A stretch of 64,000 nucleotides of DNA, from the NCBI GenBank assembly GCA_022661535.1, contig JAKULF010000009.1, positions 1,054,001 to 1,118,000 on the forward strand. The letters are read 5' to 3'. Of the stretch, positions 1-10,660 are shown piece after piece (the first letter of the stretch is position 1; every line of letters begins with the position of its first letter). This stretch comes from Eutypa lata. Its lineage: Eukaryota > Ascomycota > Sordariomycetes > Xylariales > Diatrypaceae. Both the position numbers and the translations under genes were made by a program. The notes beneath the pieces are model-generated. The model saw only the letters and a program-made list of their open reading frames with translations, was not told where the DNA came from and searched no databases.

Positions 1-499
1 TCGATGCTGATGCTTCGATCAATGGTAAGGGGGGCTCAGGTGGCGAATGCATGGTAGGCAAAGGCTAGTTGTGGTAATGCAACCTAGCTGTGAAAGTCCC
101 CGCTGCGGGCCGGAATTGCTCTCAGCACTTGACTGACTGAAGTCATCGCTAGCCTTTGGCCCAGATTCATAGGCAAGACTTCTGCATGGAATCTTCGTCT
201 CTCAACCTGCTACTGTAGTAGGTGCTTAAGTTAATCGATACAGAGGAAGCTATTGAAACAAGCGAAAGCAAATAAAGAAACATGCTATTCTAACAAGGAG
301 AATGAAATGAACAAATATTCATCCGGAATAGGCGCTAAAAAAGAAATATGTAGAGCAGGGAGCTTTGAATGTGGTTAGTGATGTTCGTTTGTTCTTGGAA
401 TGGTACTGGTGTATGGCTTGAAACCTCTAAACGCTTGGTTTTTCTATCTAAACGACACCTTCTACCTTGTTATATAACACTTTTTTATACAACGTCTAT
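1..499. other. No gene seen
   Basis: Ordinary base composition with no persuasive reading frame, RNA gene or repeat. Confidence 0.5.
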
Positions 500-830
500 C
501 CAGCATCTACAGGTCCGATGACCTCGGGTAGTTCGTATCCCTTTCGGGCACACTTGGCACTTCGCCCCCCACAGGTGGCGAAGCTGAGCGGCCAGAAGGC
601 CTTGCTCGAGAGTCTTCTCGGGGAGGAATTTTCGCATCTGCACCAACCCTCCTTAATCTAGATTGTGCTCTTCGCTCTGGAGTTCCTCGAGTGACTTCAA
701 TGCGAGGACGGAGTCGACGACGACCTGACGGCAGCACTCGTTGTTCTGGCGGCTGAGGTGGTGTGACTTCAGGATTTCATCGTCGGTGAACCAGAACAAT
801 GTCGCGAACTTTCTTCAAGGTAAGTAGTAC
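500..830 (-). pseudogene. Unidentified coding-like fragment, related to a fragment near 9.2 kb
   Basis: On the minus strand two coding-like blocks lie in one frame, separated by a TAA near 661. The upstream block (about 820 down to 662) has a balanced, protein-like composition, with stretches such as FWFTDDEILKSHHLSRQNNE and VVVDSVLALKSLEELQ. The downstream block contains LPEKTLEQGLLAAQLRHLWG, which recurs with few changes at 9,225-9,290 on the plus strand. The separating stop could come from CAA by a C-to-T change. I do not recognise the family. Two copies of one peptide in a repeat-rich region suggest a decayed dispersed gene or element. No start codon or splice sites can be assigned with confidence. 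Confidence 0.35.
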
Positions 831-1946
831 GGGCGGATAAGTCCTATCCTTGGATAAGCTCCTTGGATTGGAGGTGGAGCAGCAAATTTAGCGAGAGAGG
901 AGTCCTCCATCAAGCTTGACATTGTTGATATAAGGTTAGGATAGACCAGTCTCGAGGCTGGCCGAGGCCATGAAAGCGTGCTTTCGGATGGAATTGGCGC
1001 TCGGCACCTTCCCCTGTACTATCTTCATCGCAAGGAAGCGACTGGCAATATCCGTTCTGTTCGCTTCCATAGGAACCTCCACAGTTGTTGTGCCTTCAAT
1101 GGCCTCTTCGACATTGTCTTACAGTACATGGATAGAATATCTGATCTGAAGGTATTCTTCTTGTCTCCTATTCAGTAACTCTAGCAGAAATTAAGACTTC
1201 CAGTCTCAGCTCCAGTATATCTAGTCGACGCCAGTGGAGATTATCTCAAATCTCCGATATACATCAGACATGAAAAACGCTGACCATGCCTATTCCCTAT
1301 AGACGATGTCTTGCACCTTCTTCTGTGGGTTGAGTCTTGGAGACCGAATACTGCTTGAATTCCCCAACTGGGGTTTTGCGCTGTCGGTGCCGTGCTTTTG
1401 GAATTGGCCAAGGGTGCAGTCTAGCTGGGGCCTGGCCCCGCACCCCTGGATATCGAGGGTGATACGATACTGAATCGTATCAGCCGCTAGTTGTGGCTGT
1501 CGTCTATCTTGCCGAAGGAATATGGCTCCCACTAATGGAACCATACGCGGGTGCCGTCCACATTGGCAAACCCTGTGGTTTCCGGTGAGCAGTACTCAAG
1601 GCCGCTGGGGGGTCCCGAAATAGGAGATTAGGCCGTCGCCCACAGCAGTGAAGGTTTCTTGTAGATGAAGTATGCTATCGAATGATAGCAGGAATATGAT
1701 GACCTTCTCTAGAAGGTATTCGCGGGAAGCGGAGGTGGCTGGGCCAGTAAGGACGAGTATATGTAGAACGGCAAGGTAAGACAGTGCTGGCGTAAGACAG
1801 TGCTGGCTTCCCCTAGAGGTTGCTAATCGCAGAATCCTAGCACCCGTACGGAGCGCCTAGCCAACAAGGGCCTGTAACATATTCGAAGAAGAAGAGGTGG
1901 ATAATCAAGCCCGGTGGCTGTTCCATTCAGTTTCTTGTTCTTATAG
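831..1946. other. No confident gene; possible degraded exons
   Basis: A 66-codon plus-strand frame at 978-1178 ends in a plausible donor (GGTATTC near 1150) and could be an exon of the Ser-rich fragment that follows. No family is recognised and the frames around it are broken. Confidence 0.25.
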
Positions 1947-2179
1947 GTAATAGGGGCGCCCTTCCCATTAGAAGCAATGGGAGTACAGATTCTAGCAGTG
2001 TCGACTCCCTCTTAGGCAGCGACGCCAGTTCTCTCGCCAGCAGTGATGCGGGCTACATGAGCAGCTCTAGCCGTGGGGATAGCCCCGGTTCCGACGATGC
2101 CGACTGTCGACTCCGGCTTCAGAAGCGACGGCCCTTCGGTGTTGGTGACAGAGGCCACGGGCCTTTTCGACTACGTTGA
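1947..2179 (+). pseudogene. Serine-rich terminal exon of an unidentified gene
   Basis: A pyrimidine-rich acceptor (TTCTTATAG, ending at 1946) is followed by an open frame (codons from 1949) to TGA at 2177-2179. It encodes about 75 residues, very rich in Ser, Gly and Asp (for example GSDASSLASSDAGYMSSSSR), with a basic Arg-rich end. The serine run uses mixed codons, so it is not a simple nucleotide repeat, which argues for past protein selection. The upstream exons cannot be assembled. The product looks intrinsically disordered and I assign no function. It may belong to the same decayed gene family as the fragments at 9.2-12.3 kb. Confidence 0.3.
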
Positions 2180-2839
2180 AACATACCAAAGAATCCCGCT
2201 AGCCAATCAAGGTATCTAGATTGATTGATTGAATTGTTCAAGCTTTTCTTCCTAACCGAAGTCAGCATAATCATCAAGGGTGTATGATGTGGCTTGGGAT
2301 ACTATCGTACTTACTCTTCCTCAATCTCTGTCGCCGGTATAAGGAACGAAATGTTCTTCGCAAAGAGAGGGGTATATCTAACTGGTAGATCTGACTTCGT
2401 CTTGACCCGGTTTCGACTCTTGATCACATCAGTCTTCAACGAGATGGGACGGGAGCGACCCCGCAACTTCAAAAAGAGCCCGCAGGCGTTGCAAAGTACG
2501 GAACCCATCTCGTCGCGACTCCATAGCGGAGTGGCCTCGTCTATGACGTGCCATCTAGCTTCGGTTGAAGGTAGTGAACCCAGGCCTTTACTGCCAGTAG
2601 ATGGGCTTTTCCCTGTGGGGATGGTAAGGTTAGGATGGCATTTAGCTCCAAGTGCTGTCAGAAATCGCCCTGAAGGGAACTAAAGGTGGGGTGTACTTAC
2701 TTCGGGATCTAAGACACCGAGATAGATACCTCTTAGAATTCCCATTGCCAAGGGTGCGGTCCTGTATTCATGCAGGAGGCTAGTCCGTACAAGAAAGGAG
2801 GCAATCGGCCCGCTGTGTTTGATAGTCCCAGTGGACAGT
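2180..2839. other. No confident gene
   Basis: A 129-codon plus frame (2294-2683) and a 65-codon minus frame overlap here. Neither resembles a known family nor has a convincing gene context. Confidence 0.4.
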
Positions 2840-2896
2840 TTGAAAAGCATGGAAGAGTTTATAAAAGCATGGAAGGTTTTTTAAAGCATGGAAGTG
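2840..2896 (+). repeat. 19-bp dispersed repeat, three tandem copies
   Basis: Three units of the form TTTATAAAAGCATGGAAG, spaced 18-19 bp. The same core, AAAGCATGGAAG, recurs at 9,622-9,681 (reverse orientation), 17,135-17,241 and 23,822-23,870, with single degenerate copies near 16,815, 17,960 and 18,387. This cluster lies about 30 bp outside the inverted-repeat element that starts at 2,928. Confidence 0.8.
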
Positions 2897-3346
2897 GTTG
2901 TTAGTAAGACATGACAGATTAGGGGTAGCCACAGGGTTGACTGTGACATGGGCACTTTTTCACTTTTTTTTTAATGGGTGCACCCTACACTAATTTTAGC
3001 GTATGTAATTAAGGTAATCCTTAATATGCATTAAACCAGACCTATAATTACTTATTTACATACACCTAAATTGCCATTTACACACTAGCCACTTACCCAT
3101 TAGCCACTTATACTAACCACCTAAGCTCCTACCACCTAGCTTTTAAAGGCCTAGCTGTTGATTTAGCTTTGACCACCTAGTTTTGACCTAGCTTTGAAGG
3201 CTTTCGACGACTTACCTAGCCTTTGAAGCTGTTGATAACCTAAGTGGTGGCTGTTAACAACCTAGGTGGTGGTGCACTGACCACTTAAGGATTGCTAAAG
3301 TGGTGGCAGGATAGGTAGGTGCACCTTTGAGCTTTGACCACCTAGG

Positions 3347-3432
3347 TAGGTCTGTAGGTCTGTAGGTCTGTAGGTCTATAGGTCTATAGGTCTGTAGGTC
3401 TATAGGTCTGTAGGTCTGTATAGGTCTGTATA
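3347..3432 (+). repeat. 8-bp tandem repeat, consensus RTAGGTCT
   Basis: About ten to eleven units of GTAGGTCT/ATAGGTCT in a row inside the inverted-repeat element. The last units carry a 2-bp insertion. Variation is nearly all G/A at the first position. Confidence 0.85.
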
Positions 3433-3678
3433 AGTTTGTAATTATAATGAAGCTGTTGATAACCTAAGTGGTGATTCTTTTGAAGACCTAGCTGTTGTTG
3501 ACCTAAGTGGTGGTGCATGGACCACTTAAAGATTTCTAGATAGGTGGCAGCTTTGACCACTTAGCTCGGCTATAGGTCGGCTAAAATCTTAAGTGCGGGC
3601 GCAGACGTACTTATATATATGTGGATAAAACAGTTCCTTTCGTAGGTAGAATGGATAATATGTGACTAGTGTAGTCTG

Positions 3679-3775
3679 TAGTGTAGTGGTGAAGTCTGTA
3701 GGTGTAAAATCTGTAGCCGTAAATTCGTATAACTAAGCTCGTAGGTTCGAATCCCACCTGTAGCGTGTAACACCA
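3679..3775 (+). promoter_or_regulatory. tRNA-like pol III promoter (SINE-type head)
   Basis: A box-like sequence TAGTGTAGTGG (3679-3689) and a perfect B box GGTTCGAATCC (3744-3754) are separated by about 54 nt, within the range used by tRNA genes with an intron or tRNA-derived SINEs. The B box is followed by CACCTG and then an A-rich run. A full cloverleaf cannot be drawn: there is no matching 5' acceptor strand and the T stem has a mismatch. This is therefore a tRNA-derived promoter module, not a working tRNA gene. Confidence 0.5.
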
Positions 3776-4124
3776 AAAAAAGTCCCATACTAAAGGAATT
3801 TATAATGGATGTATTACAAAGTTTTTTGTTTTTTTTTTTTGGGCAATAAGTAGAATTTCGTACATTTTATAATAAAAGCTTAAATAATGGCAGTTAAGGT
3901 GGTGGCAGCTAAGGTGTAAGGTGTAAAGAAAATAACAGCTAAAGTTAAATTAATCTTTAAATGCATACATTTATTATAAAAATATTATATTTTGGCTTAA
4001 TTGTATAAGAATTTTACTAAACTTACACTAGGGTAAGCCCATACTGTAAAAAAGTGCCCATGTCACAGTCAACCCTGTGGCCGACCGTAACAGATGTCAA
4101 GCTTGAGCTGGCAAACTCAGAGCA

Positions 4125-4337
4125 TTATTCATCCGCCAGAAGCTGGCAAGCACCGTAAGTGCATCGGAATCCCCATTTCTGGAACAGTACTGGGGTTCCA
4201 CCGTAGAAGATGGTGAGTTCTGTTTCAGCAGGAATGTCCTGGTTCGCCTTAAGAACAAGACATTGCTTTGCCTTGTTATAGGCGAATTCCAGCTTGTTTC
4301 GCTTGGGACAGGCGTTGTTGAAACGACTAGCCACCAA
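4125..4337 (-). pseudogene. SET-domain protein, C-terminal fragment
   Basis: The minus-strand frame reads ASRFNNACPKRNKLEF, then DIPAETELTIFYGG and a GFRCTYGAC tail. This matches the last part of a SET domain (lysine methyltransferase fold). RFNNAC stands for the RFxNHxC pseudoknot motif that binds S-adenosylmethionine, ELTIFYG for the motif holding the catalytic tyrosine, and CxxxxC for the post-SET cysteines. In the usual motif an Asn-His pair precedes the Cys; here the His is replaced. Open frame extends a little upstream to a TAG near 4,400 but the N-terminal half of the domain is absent. It ends about 45 bp from the inverted-repeat element, which could have broken the gene. Confidence 0.6.
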
Positions 4338-4399
4338 GAATATGCTTAGACCTTCGGTGGTCGCGAAAATGTTGAATTTCGCTAGCCCATAGAAGACCT

Positions 4400-6483
4400 A
4401 GGACATGCGAGAGTCCTCTTCCGCTTGACTTTCATCAATGGTTGTCCCGCAGGTCAGAGTCTGGGATAACTAACTAACCTGGTTTTGGAGAATTGGGCTA
4501 TCGTATCAGTTCTGATCATCAAGATGTTGCGGGGATGGATGGGTAGATGATGTCTGTAGGAAGGAATCGTTGTTGATTATGAATATCAATGAAAGATGGT
4601 TAATCTCAGTGGATGTTTGGTGTGGGAAGTAAGGTTGACGATTGAAAATCCGAAAGTGCAAATGTCTGGTGTATGGATTAAACCGTGGCAACTGGGTGAC
4701 TTGAAAAGTGATGGAAAGTATTATTGTACATGTACTTGTAGGTGGTATGGAATTAGTTCACACAACTTACCGAGTATGGAGGAAAGCTGGATACTAACTT
4801 TGATGATGTATGGTATCAGTTGGATAGCACTGAAAGTACTTTCTCAGATGTACTCTACATTCTGTTGTTGTATCTGCCTACTGATTGATAAGTCTTAGTC
4901 TGCGACTGTTTATCGGGTACTTTAAGAGAGACCGTCAAGTGGGTTTTGGTAGTATTGGGACTTACCTTCAACCAAGGTAGATTGCTCCCCTGTCTGTTGC
5001 TTGGTATTCATTGGTGATAGTTACTGTATCCTGCACATACATAGATCGAAGGTTCTGTGCGTACTATTCGTAGGAAAGATGCTATTTTCTGGAAGTGTAC
5101 CTTGTAGGAAGTGACGCTAATCATCTTTTGGGTGGAAGAATGCTTAATATGATTGCGCATTAGGGCTTCTAAGTATCGGGTGACTTTGTGAGAAATTTAT
5201 CCCCAGGGTGGAGAAGAGGTGTGATCTAGTAAATCACTTACCACTATTCAAGTAGGCTAATTTGAAGATTAACAAGCTAGCTCACTTGGCCTCAAGGTCG
5301 GGCTGTAGGAAGGTGATCTTAGTACTTTCGAGGTAAACACCTCTGCTGGTGCTGAGAAGAGTTCTAAAGGTATCTTATAAGGGTACACGTAAAGTCAGGT
5401 GATGGAGGAATAGTGTGCATGTATGTAGAAGGTAGAAGTAGAAAGGATAGATAAAGATGTATCAAGTGACAGAATGTTTGGATAGAAATACACGAGAGGA
5501 TGTACGTAGGTAGGTTGAAAGTATTAGATCAGATTGCATACTTACGAGGTAGCTCCCAGTACGAATTGATTGATACTTGTATTTTTGGTTGATTAGTTTT
5601 AAACGACTAAAGCTGTGGGTGAATTTCCCTTGGTGCGCATCGAGCTAAAGGAAAACACAGGGTTACATATATATCAGTCAAGCGTTGCCTATTTTTGGGG
5701 AAGGAGCGTCGACATTCACTCTTGAGACTGTCGACATTTTAGGAAGGAGCTATTGTATTGTAACGAGAGATGTGTCAAGCTCTCACAAACAGCTGGTAAG
5801 TGAATATCTCTTGGTGATTTAATATACTTTGAACAGCAAGATGCTTAAAAGCAAGGGTTGATAAGGAAAGACACCGTTTATTTGATTGAGGAGTCAACAA
5901 TTCAAGGAGTTATGATGTATAGGATGATATATGTCGAAATGCATTATGACTATGCCACGTGCTTGACTATTAAATAACGTTTAGAATTTGTGGAATTATT
6001 GTTCTTAGCAAGACGTAGGCAGATGAACTTCCCTAAAGGCAATCTAATTCCTATCGACCAACTGATTCATTTGTTGACCGAAACTGCCAGCCTGTTCACT
6101 AAACAACTACATTCAGGTTAATATCACACCCTGGTACAGTCCCCTCGGCCTTGATTTTGAGGAAACGGTCTTGTATGGGCCTTCAAAATTGTGAGTCTTA
6201 ACATAACGTGACTGGTGGTCTCTTATATTAATATCCAAAACCCCAAATTCGTAGGTTGCGTCCTACAATCAAGAAATAGGTGATTGTATTATCTTTGAAG
6301 AACGTAGGAAAGCAATAAGGATGGACAGAGCTTCTGGTAGGTGGGACCGCACTATATATAACGAATGATTCTTCAATTCTACTGCAAAGCTCTTCATAAA
6401 GGCCTGTTAGGAAATTCACTAAATGGTTAAAGATTCCCTAATTCTAACCCATGGCCATCAAAAACCACTTGGATGCACAAATT
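4400..6483. other. No gene recognised
   Basis: AT-leaning sequence with scattered short frames. A 100-codon plus frame (4596-4898) has no recognisable domain. The composition suggests old, mildly mutated repeat DNA, but no element ends were found. Confidence 0.4.
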
Positions 6484-6730
6484 CGGCAGGTACAAGCGCT
6501 CTAAAAGTAGTGACTAGCGGGTGCACGCGCTCTATTATTTGCAAAACCGGCGGGTGCACGCGCTCTATTAATTAACTGGCGGGTGCATTGGCTTCATAAT
6601 AACCTCGAAATGGCGGGTGCATGCGCTTAATAACTTATAAAACCGGCGGGTGCATGCGTGCGCCATGGTAATCTGGCGGGTGCATGCGCTTGGGAAATTC
6701 CAAGACTGGCGGGAACAGCCGGTCCAGGGA
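6484..6730 (-). repeat. ~33-bp minisatellite, array 1 (about 7 units)
   Basis: Degenerate units of 29-34 bp begin with GGCGGGTGCAYGCGCT and continue with an AT-rich half (for example TTAATAACTTATAAAACC). In reverse complement they match the consensus of the larger array at 21.2-21.8 kb (GCACCCGCCAG then an AT-rich half). The two arrays are therefore the same family in opposite orientations. Confidence 0.85.
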
Positions 6731-8801
6731 TTGGGGGATATACATAGGAGTGGCTGCCCTCAAATCGTAGGATACAGCAGGCATTAGTGGTCATCATATT
6801 CCCCATGAACTTAGTTTCCACCTACCACTCTGTGACGCCTATTCACCTGGCAATGCCTCTATTCAGAGCGCTTGGGGACACACTGCTCCAGAGGCTGACC
6901 TTGCCGAAGTTTGAGTTAATCATCCCATTCAGGGCTTAAATGGGGATTAAATGGATAGAATTCCAAGCCTTGAATGGGTGGATCCGTAAGGGAGTCTTTG
7001 GGGATATAGTAGAGCATAGGGACACTTGGTAGTCCTGATAGTCATTGATACTAATTTGGATGACAAAAGCTGGTCATGAGACACAGACAGATAAAAGAGA
7101 ACAAACATCACAACTTCGGTGGATTTAAGAATTTTGAATGTAGTCATTGAACTGTGAGAGATTCAGGCAACACACTTAATTGGGACAAAGGGTACCTAAT
7201 AGTTAGCATGTAGTGCTCTAGTACAGTAGCCGGAGTTTAAGAGTGGGGGCATACTGGTGGTGTTACCCAATTTGGAAGGAAGCCCGGCCGATGGGCCGTA
7301 ATTATTTGAGCGGACCGGCCCGAGATTCAACGTCAGGGCCGGACCCGACCGGCAGGCTGCCCGACAACGCTATCGCGCTGCCCTAAGCTATGCAAAACCC
7401 TGCAATGGTAATGAAAGGATATGGTGTGATACTACGATCTACGCTAATAGAAGATGTTAAGTGACGATTGCTTTTGTTATAAAAGTTTCCTTGGAGTTTG
7501 ACCCATAACTAAGATTGTTGAACAAAACGTTAACTCCCTAACTCCCAATGCATGTCCAGTAAACAATTAAAGAGATAATTCCCATATACCACTACAAAGT
7601 ATAAGGTGAATTGGAGTTAATATATATGCAATATGAATCACAAACCATTTGTTTTAAAGTAAATATTTTCTTGGCTTGGTGGTCAATAGAGCTGCTTGGT
7701 TCATTTTAAAAACTAGCCACAAGTAAACCACCATTTCATGCATTGTCGTAAAATGTACATGTATATATGCCTAGCTAGTTGTCTCTGTTTGGTTGCAGAG
7801 TTGTAGAGATTTTATTTCCGTTGACTTCTGGTATTATTTTCTGGGCACACTTGTATATGTACAAAATTCTCAGCTTTTCTTTAGGTATTTAACGTCACTC
7901 GCATCCCAGGCTTGATTAAAGTTCCTCAAATTGATTCTTTTATTTATACTTTTGTAAGTTGTCAGTTCAATTCTTGAAATATTATTGCTCTAGTGGTAAC
8001 AATGTTGTATGTTTACTGCATCATTTATGTCGTCCTATCCGTTTGTACCTGAAGGTTATCATTAATCTAGTCTCATGTATTCTACCTGTGTCATTTCTCC
8101 ATCCCCATTCTTTTTGGAATATATTTTCTACTAGCCACGGCGTATTTCAAAGGTTATTTTACTCTTCCATGTGCCCAACTCTTTTCTACCCACCTATGGC
8201 TACACCTATGTAGCATTGCTTCACTCTCGTTTTATTGTACACAAAGAATTGTCTGATACCTTACACCAATCAGCATTTGGCAAACCGTGGATCGATTAAC
8301 CCTCTGATGAGAGTAGTGAACTCGAAAAGTAACTAGTACCAAGCCTATCAAGCTTCCCAACAGCATTTCAGTCTTACACCTATTTGGACTTGTAGAAAAG
8401 CTTCAGTTCTTCTCTTCATCTAGAATTTATCATCTCTATTATGCTACCAGCAATAACCCTGAGCTAATACTATAGTTCATCACGGTACAGCTTTTCCCAA
8501 CGAATTGGACAATGGAACCCACTTTGGTCTGCCCACAGATCCAACTTGAGCTCCTAGCTACTTAGATACCTGTATCCAATAGTACGTCAAAAGAACTAGC
8601 AGAATCCCACATCGTTAGGTCTACAACTTTTTTTCTTTTGTATTCCTTTTCCACTTACCATTCCTTCAACTCTAGTACCATTTGTTCCATCTCAGCTTCG
8701 CCCAAACCCATTGAAGATTCCCCATCAGAAGTTAATTAACACTCCATTCTAGAGAATCAGGTAAGTGATATTTTAATAAGCCTTTTATGAAGCCATCAGC
8801 T
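6731..8801. other. No gene recognised
   Basis: No recognisable gene. A GC-rich patch (7,265-7,385) with CCGGCC/GGCCGG palindromes stands out from its AT-rich surroundings, but no structure could be assigned to it. Confidence 0.4.
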
Positions 8802-8996
8802 TCATAAATCTTGTATATTATGGGCGTCAAGACTATTTTGTTCAGTTTTCCAACTACAACATCTTTCACCACCCAGAGTCTCATTTAACACCCAACACTC
8901 AATTTTAGGCATCTCTGTTACCACACAGACACCGCCAACAATCCTTCCCTCCATCAAGTGTTTCTTATGTAAGACCCCATACCTCTCTTGATGCAT
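8802..8996 (-). pseudogene. Possible Copia-type pre-integrase remnant
   Basis: The minus frame reads HQERYGVLHKKHLMEGRIVG, followed about 10 residues later by MPKIECWVLNE. The order (His, Arg, Tyr-Gly, Leu, Lys-Leu-Gly-Val, then a Cys) resembles the GAG-pre-integrase module of Ty1/Copia polyproteins, with the second zinc Cys lost. No integrase or reverse transcriptase motif was found downstream on the same strand, and no long terminal repeats were located. The call is tentative. Confidence 0.25.
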
Positions 8997-9179
8997 TCTT
9001 GAATGAAAGTCTCAACTTTTTCTAAGCCATCTACTCTGGACAAAGCAACAACTTTGGCAACGACCGCTTTTACCTAGGCCATCACGAGATAATCCTTTCG
9101 GACTTGACTCAAATCAAACCGCCAAACCCCCATCTTCCACACACCTATCCTACCTAATTTCACCATCGCACCAGCGAGT

Positions 9180-9620
9180 AGAGCTGCGCACCCCACAGCA
9201 GTTAAGTGCGTGATGATGGGCGAGCTCCTGCCCGAGAAGGCTCTCGAGCAAGGCCTTCTGGCCGCCCATCTCCGCCGCCTGTGGGGGGCAAAGGACGTAG
9301 AGGATATTGCTCACCTCATCATGTATGCGGAGCGAGTTAGCAGAAGGGGATCAATCCGTTTCAATTGCCGCCGGGAAAGACGGGGGGGCAACCTGCACAC
9401 GTTTAAGTGGCGGCAGATGGCGGGTTGCCTCGACCCCGTATCGATTATCCGCTGGTTGAGAGTCAAAGAGCCGGTCGCGACTGCTTCTGGAGCCGGGTTT
9501 TGCTGCCCCACCGAGCATCAACGCTACGAATGCTGCGGCTATCGCGGCAGCATTAGAGCGCGACGGGTGCTAGAAAGAGAACCAAGAGAGCCGTCGTCGT
9601 GGCCAGGCAAGGCTCACGTG
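9180..9620 (+). pseudogene. Unidentified decayed gene fragment, copy 2 of the 0.5-kb fragment
   Basis: The open frame starting at 9210 contains LLPEKALEQGLLAAHLRRLW, nearly the same peptide as at about 550-620 on the minus strand. Past about 9,350 the frame seems to shift, because another frame (around 9,490-9,560) reads GFAAPPSINATNAAAIAAAL, more protein-like than the long frame. The long frame then runs into copies of the 19-bp repeat at 9,622, showing that it is not an intact gene. The family is unknown to me. Confidence 0.35.
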
Positions 9621-9621
9621 C

Positions 9622-9681
9622 TTCTAAAACTTCCATGCTTTATACAAACTTCCATGCTTTCTAAAAACTTCCATGCTTTAA
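9622..9681 (-). repeat. 19-bp dispersed repeat, three copies in reverse
   Basis: Three tandem CTTCCATGCTTT cores, the reverse complement of the cores at 2,840 and 17,135, spaced about 19-20 bp. Confidence 0.8.
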
Positions 9682-9699
9682 CTACCAACTTCACTGGGC

Positions 9700-10495
9700 T
9701 TCCAGACCCTATGAGGTACAAGATACCGTCGATCCGAGGGCTGATTACCAGTACGACGAGGAACTTGGTAAGTCTTATATATCTATGTCGTTTCCCCTTC
9801 CTGGAGCGTATTGACTGCAAAAAAAACCAATGACAAATGAGAAGACTAACATAATAACAGAAGAACATCATCAAGTTCCAGGACATCTGTGATGGTGGAC
9901 GCAAACCAGTCTACCGCCGAAGAGTTGTCCAGGTGAAAGGGTACACCCGAGTCCCTGATCTTTCATAACCTTAACCAGATGAAATTGAAACGGGGGGTAG
10001 CCTCCCCCACCATCCTCAAGACAACCAACCCCCGACCACCCCCCCAGTGAGGACACCGCTGATACGGTTACGGCAGACCGGACAGAGAAAGAAAGGGGGG
10101 GGGGGGGGGCACCACCGCCATATCTCACAATCCGACCCACCTTGTGGCTGCCCTCGTCCATCGGAGCAACAAAGAGGACCATGGCTCCTCAAGCTCTTCG
10201 GATGCTCCTACCCAACAAGAGCTAGAGCTTTTGTTCGAAGAAGATTGGTCAGATGAGGTCATCGTGCCTAGCACAGACCATGCCTCGCCTTCTTCTATTG
10301 ACCACCTTTGTCACAAGAAAAGGGCACTGCATGACTTCGGTCTGCTCTAGCAGACCCTCGAAGACAAACTTGTTCTCCTTGTCGCAGGACAGGAGCGGAT
10401 ATAGCCATCGGGCTGACATCCAGATAACAAGGTAACGGCGGGTTCCAGCTGTTGCCCACTAGGGTCAAGGTGCACTCATTCGGTTCAGTCAAAAG
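9700..10495 (+). other. Possible exons of a decayed gene
   Basis: Short coding-like blocks appear: around 9,730-9,770, and 9,862-9,931 (KNIIKFQDICDGGRKPVYRR) between a GTAAGT donor near 9,770 and a TAACAG acceptor at 9,860. An acidic and serine-rich 68-codon frame lies at 10,144-10,350. A run of ten or more G at 10,098 interrupts them. No family is recognised and the exons cannot be joined with confidence. Confidence 0.25.
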
Positions 10496-10660
10496 ATGGA
10501 ACCCACAGACGACAAGGAGCTGTCGGCTCCTCAGGCTGACGGGGGTACTGGCACCACAGCCATTGTATCTGGGCAACACAGTGCCACTGAAGACGGGTCG
10601 GCAACCAAACTGGAAACTACGGTTTCCATGCTAGGAGTAGCGGACCAACTCGTCAAGTAG
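10496..10660 (+). pseudogene. 54-codon acidic/Thr-rich frame, fragment of unknown gene
   Basis: ATG at 10,496 to TAG at 10,658-10,660. The product has a low-complexity but protein-like composition (MEPTDDKELSAPQADGG at the start). It may be an exon of the same decayed gene as the fragments just upstream. No homologue recognised. Confidence 0.25.

Larger units (their letters stand above)
2928..4081. mobile_element. Non-autonomous inverted-repeat element, 1.15 kb
   Basis: The ends are a perfect 33-bp inverted repeat: 2928-2960 (GCCACAGGGTTGACTGTGAC and onward to TTTTT) and its complement at 4049-4081. Similarity appears to continue imperfectly for about 15 bp outside each end, so the true termini may lie slightly further out, and no target duplication could be settled. 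There is no coding capacity. The interior holds internal duplications (3220-3340 versus 3448-3570, sharing AGCTGTTGATAACCTAAGTG), an 8-bp tandem array, a pol III-like promoter and an AT-rich tail. It is best read as a MITE-like DNA element that has collected or carries a tRNA-derived module. Confidence 0.7.

Noticed and set aside
3679..3775. Functional tRNA gene
   Set aside because: The B box is perfect but no acceptor stem or full cloverleaf can be formed.
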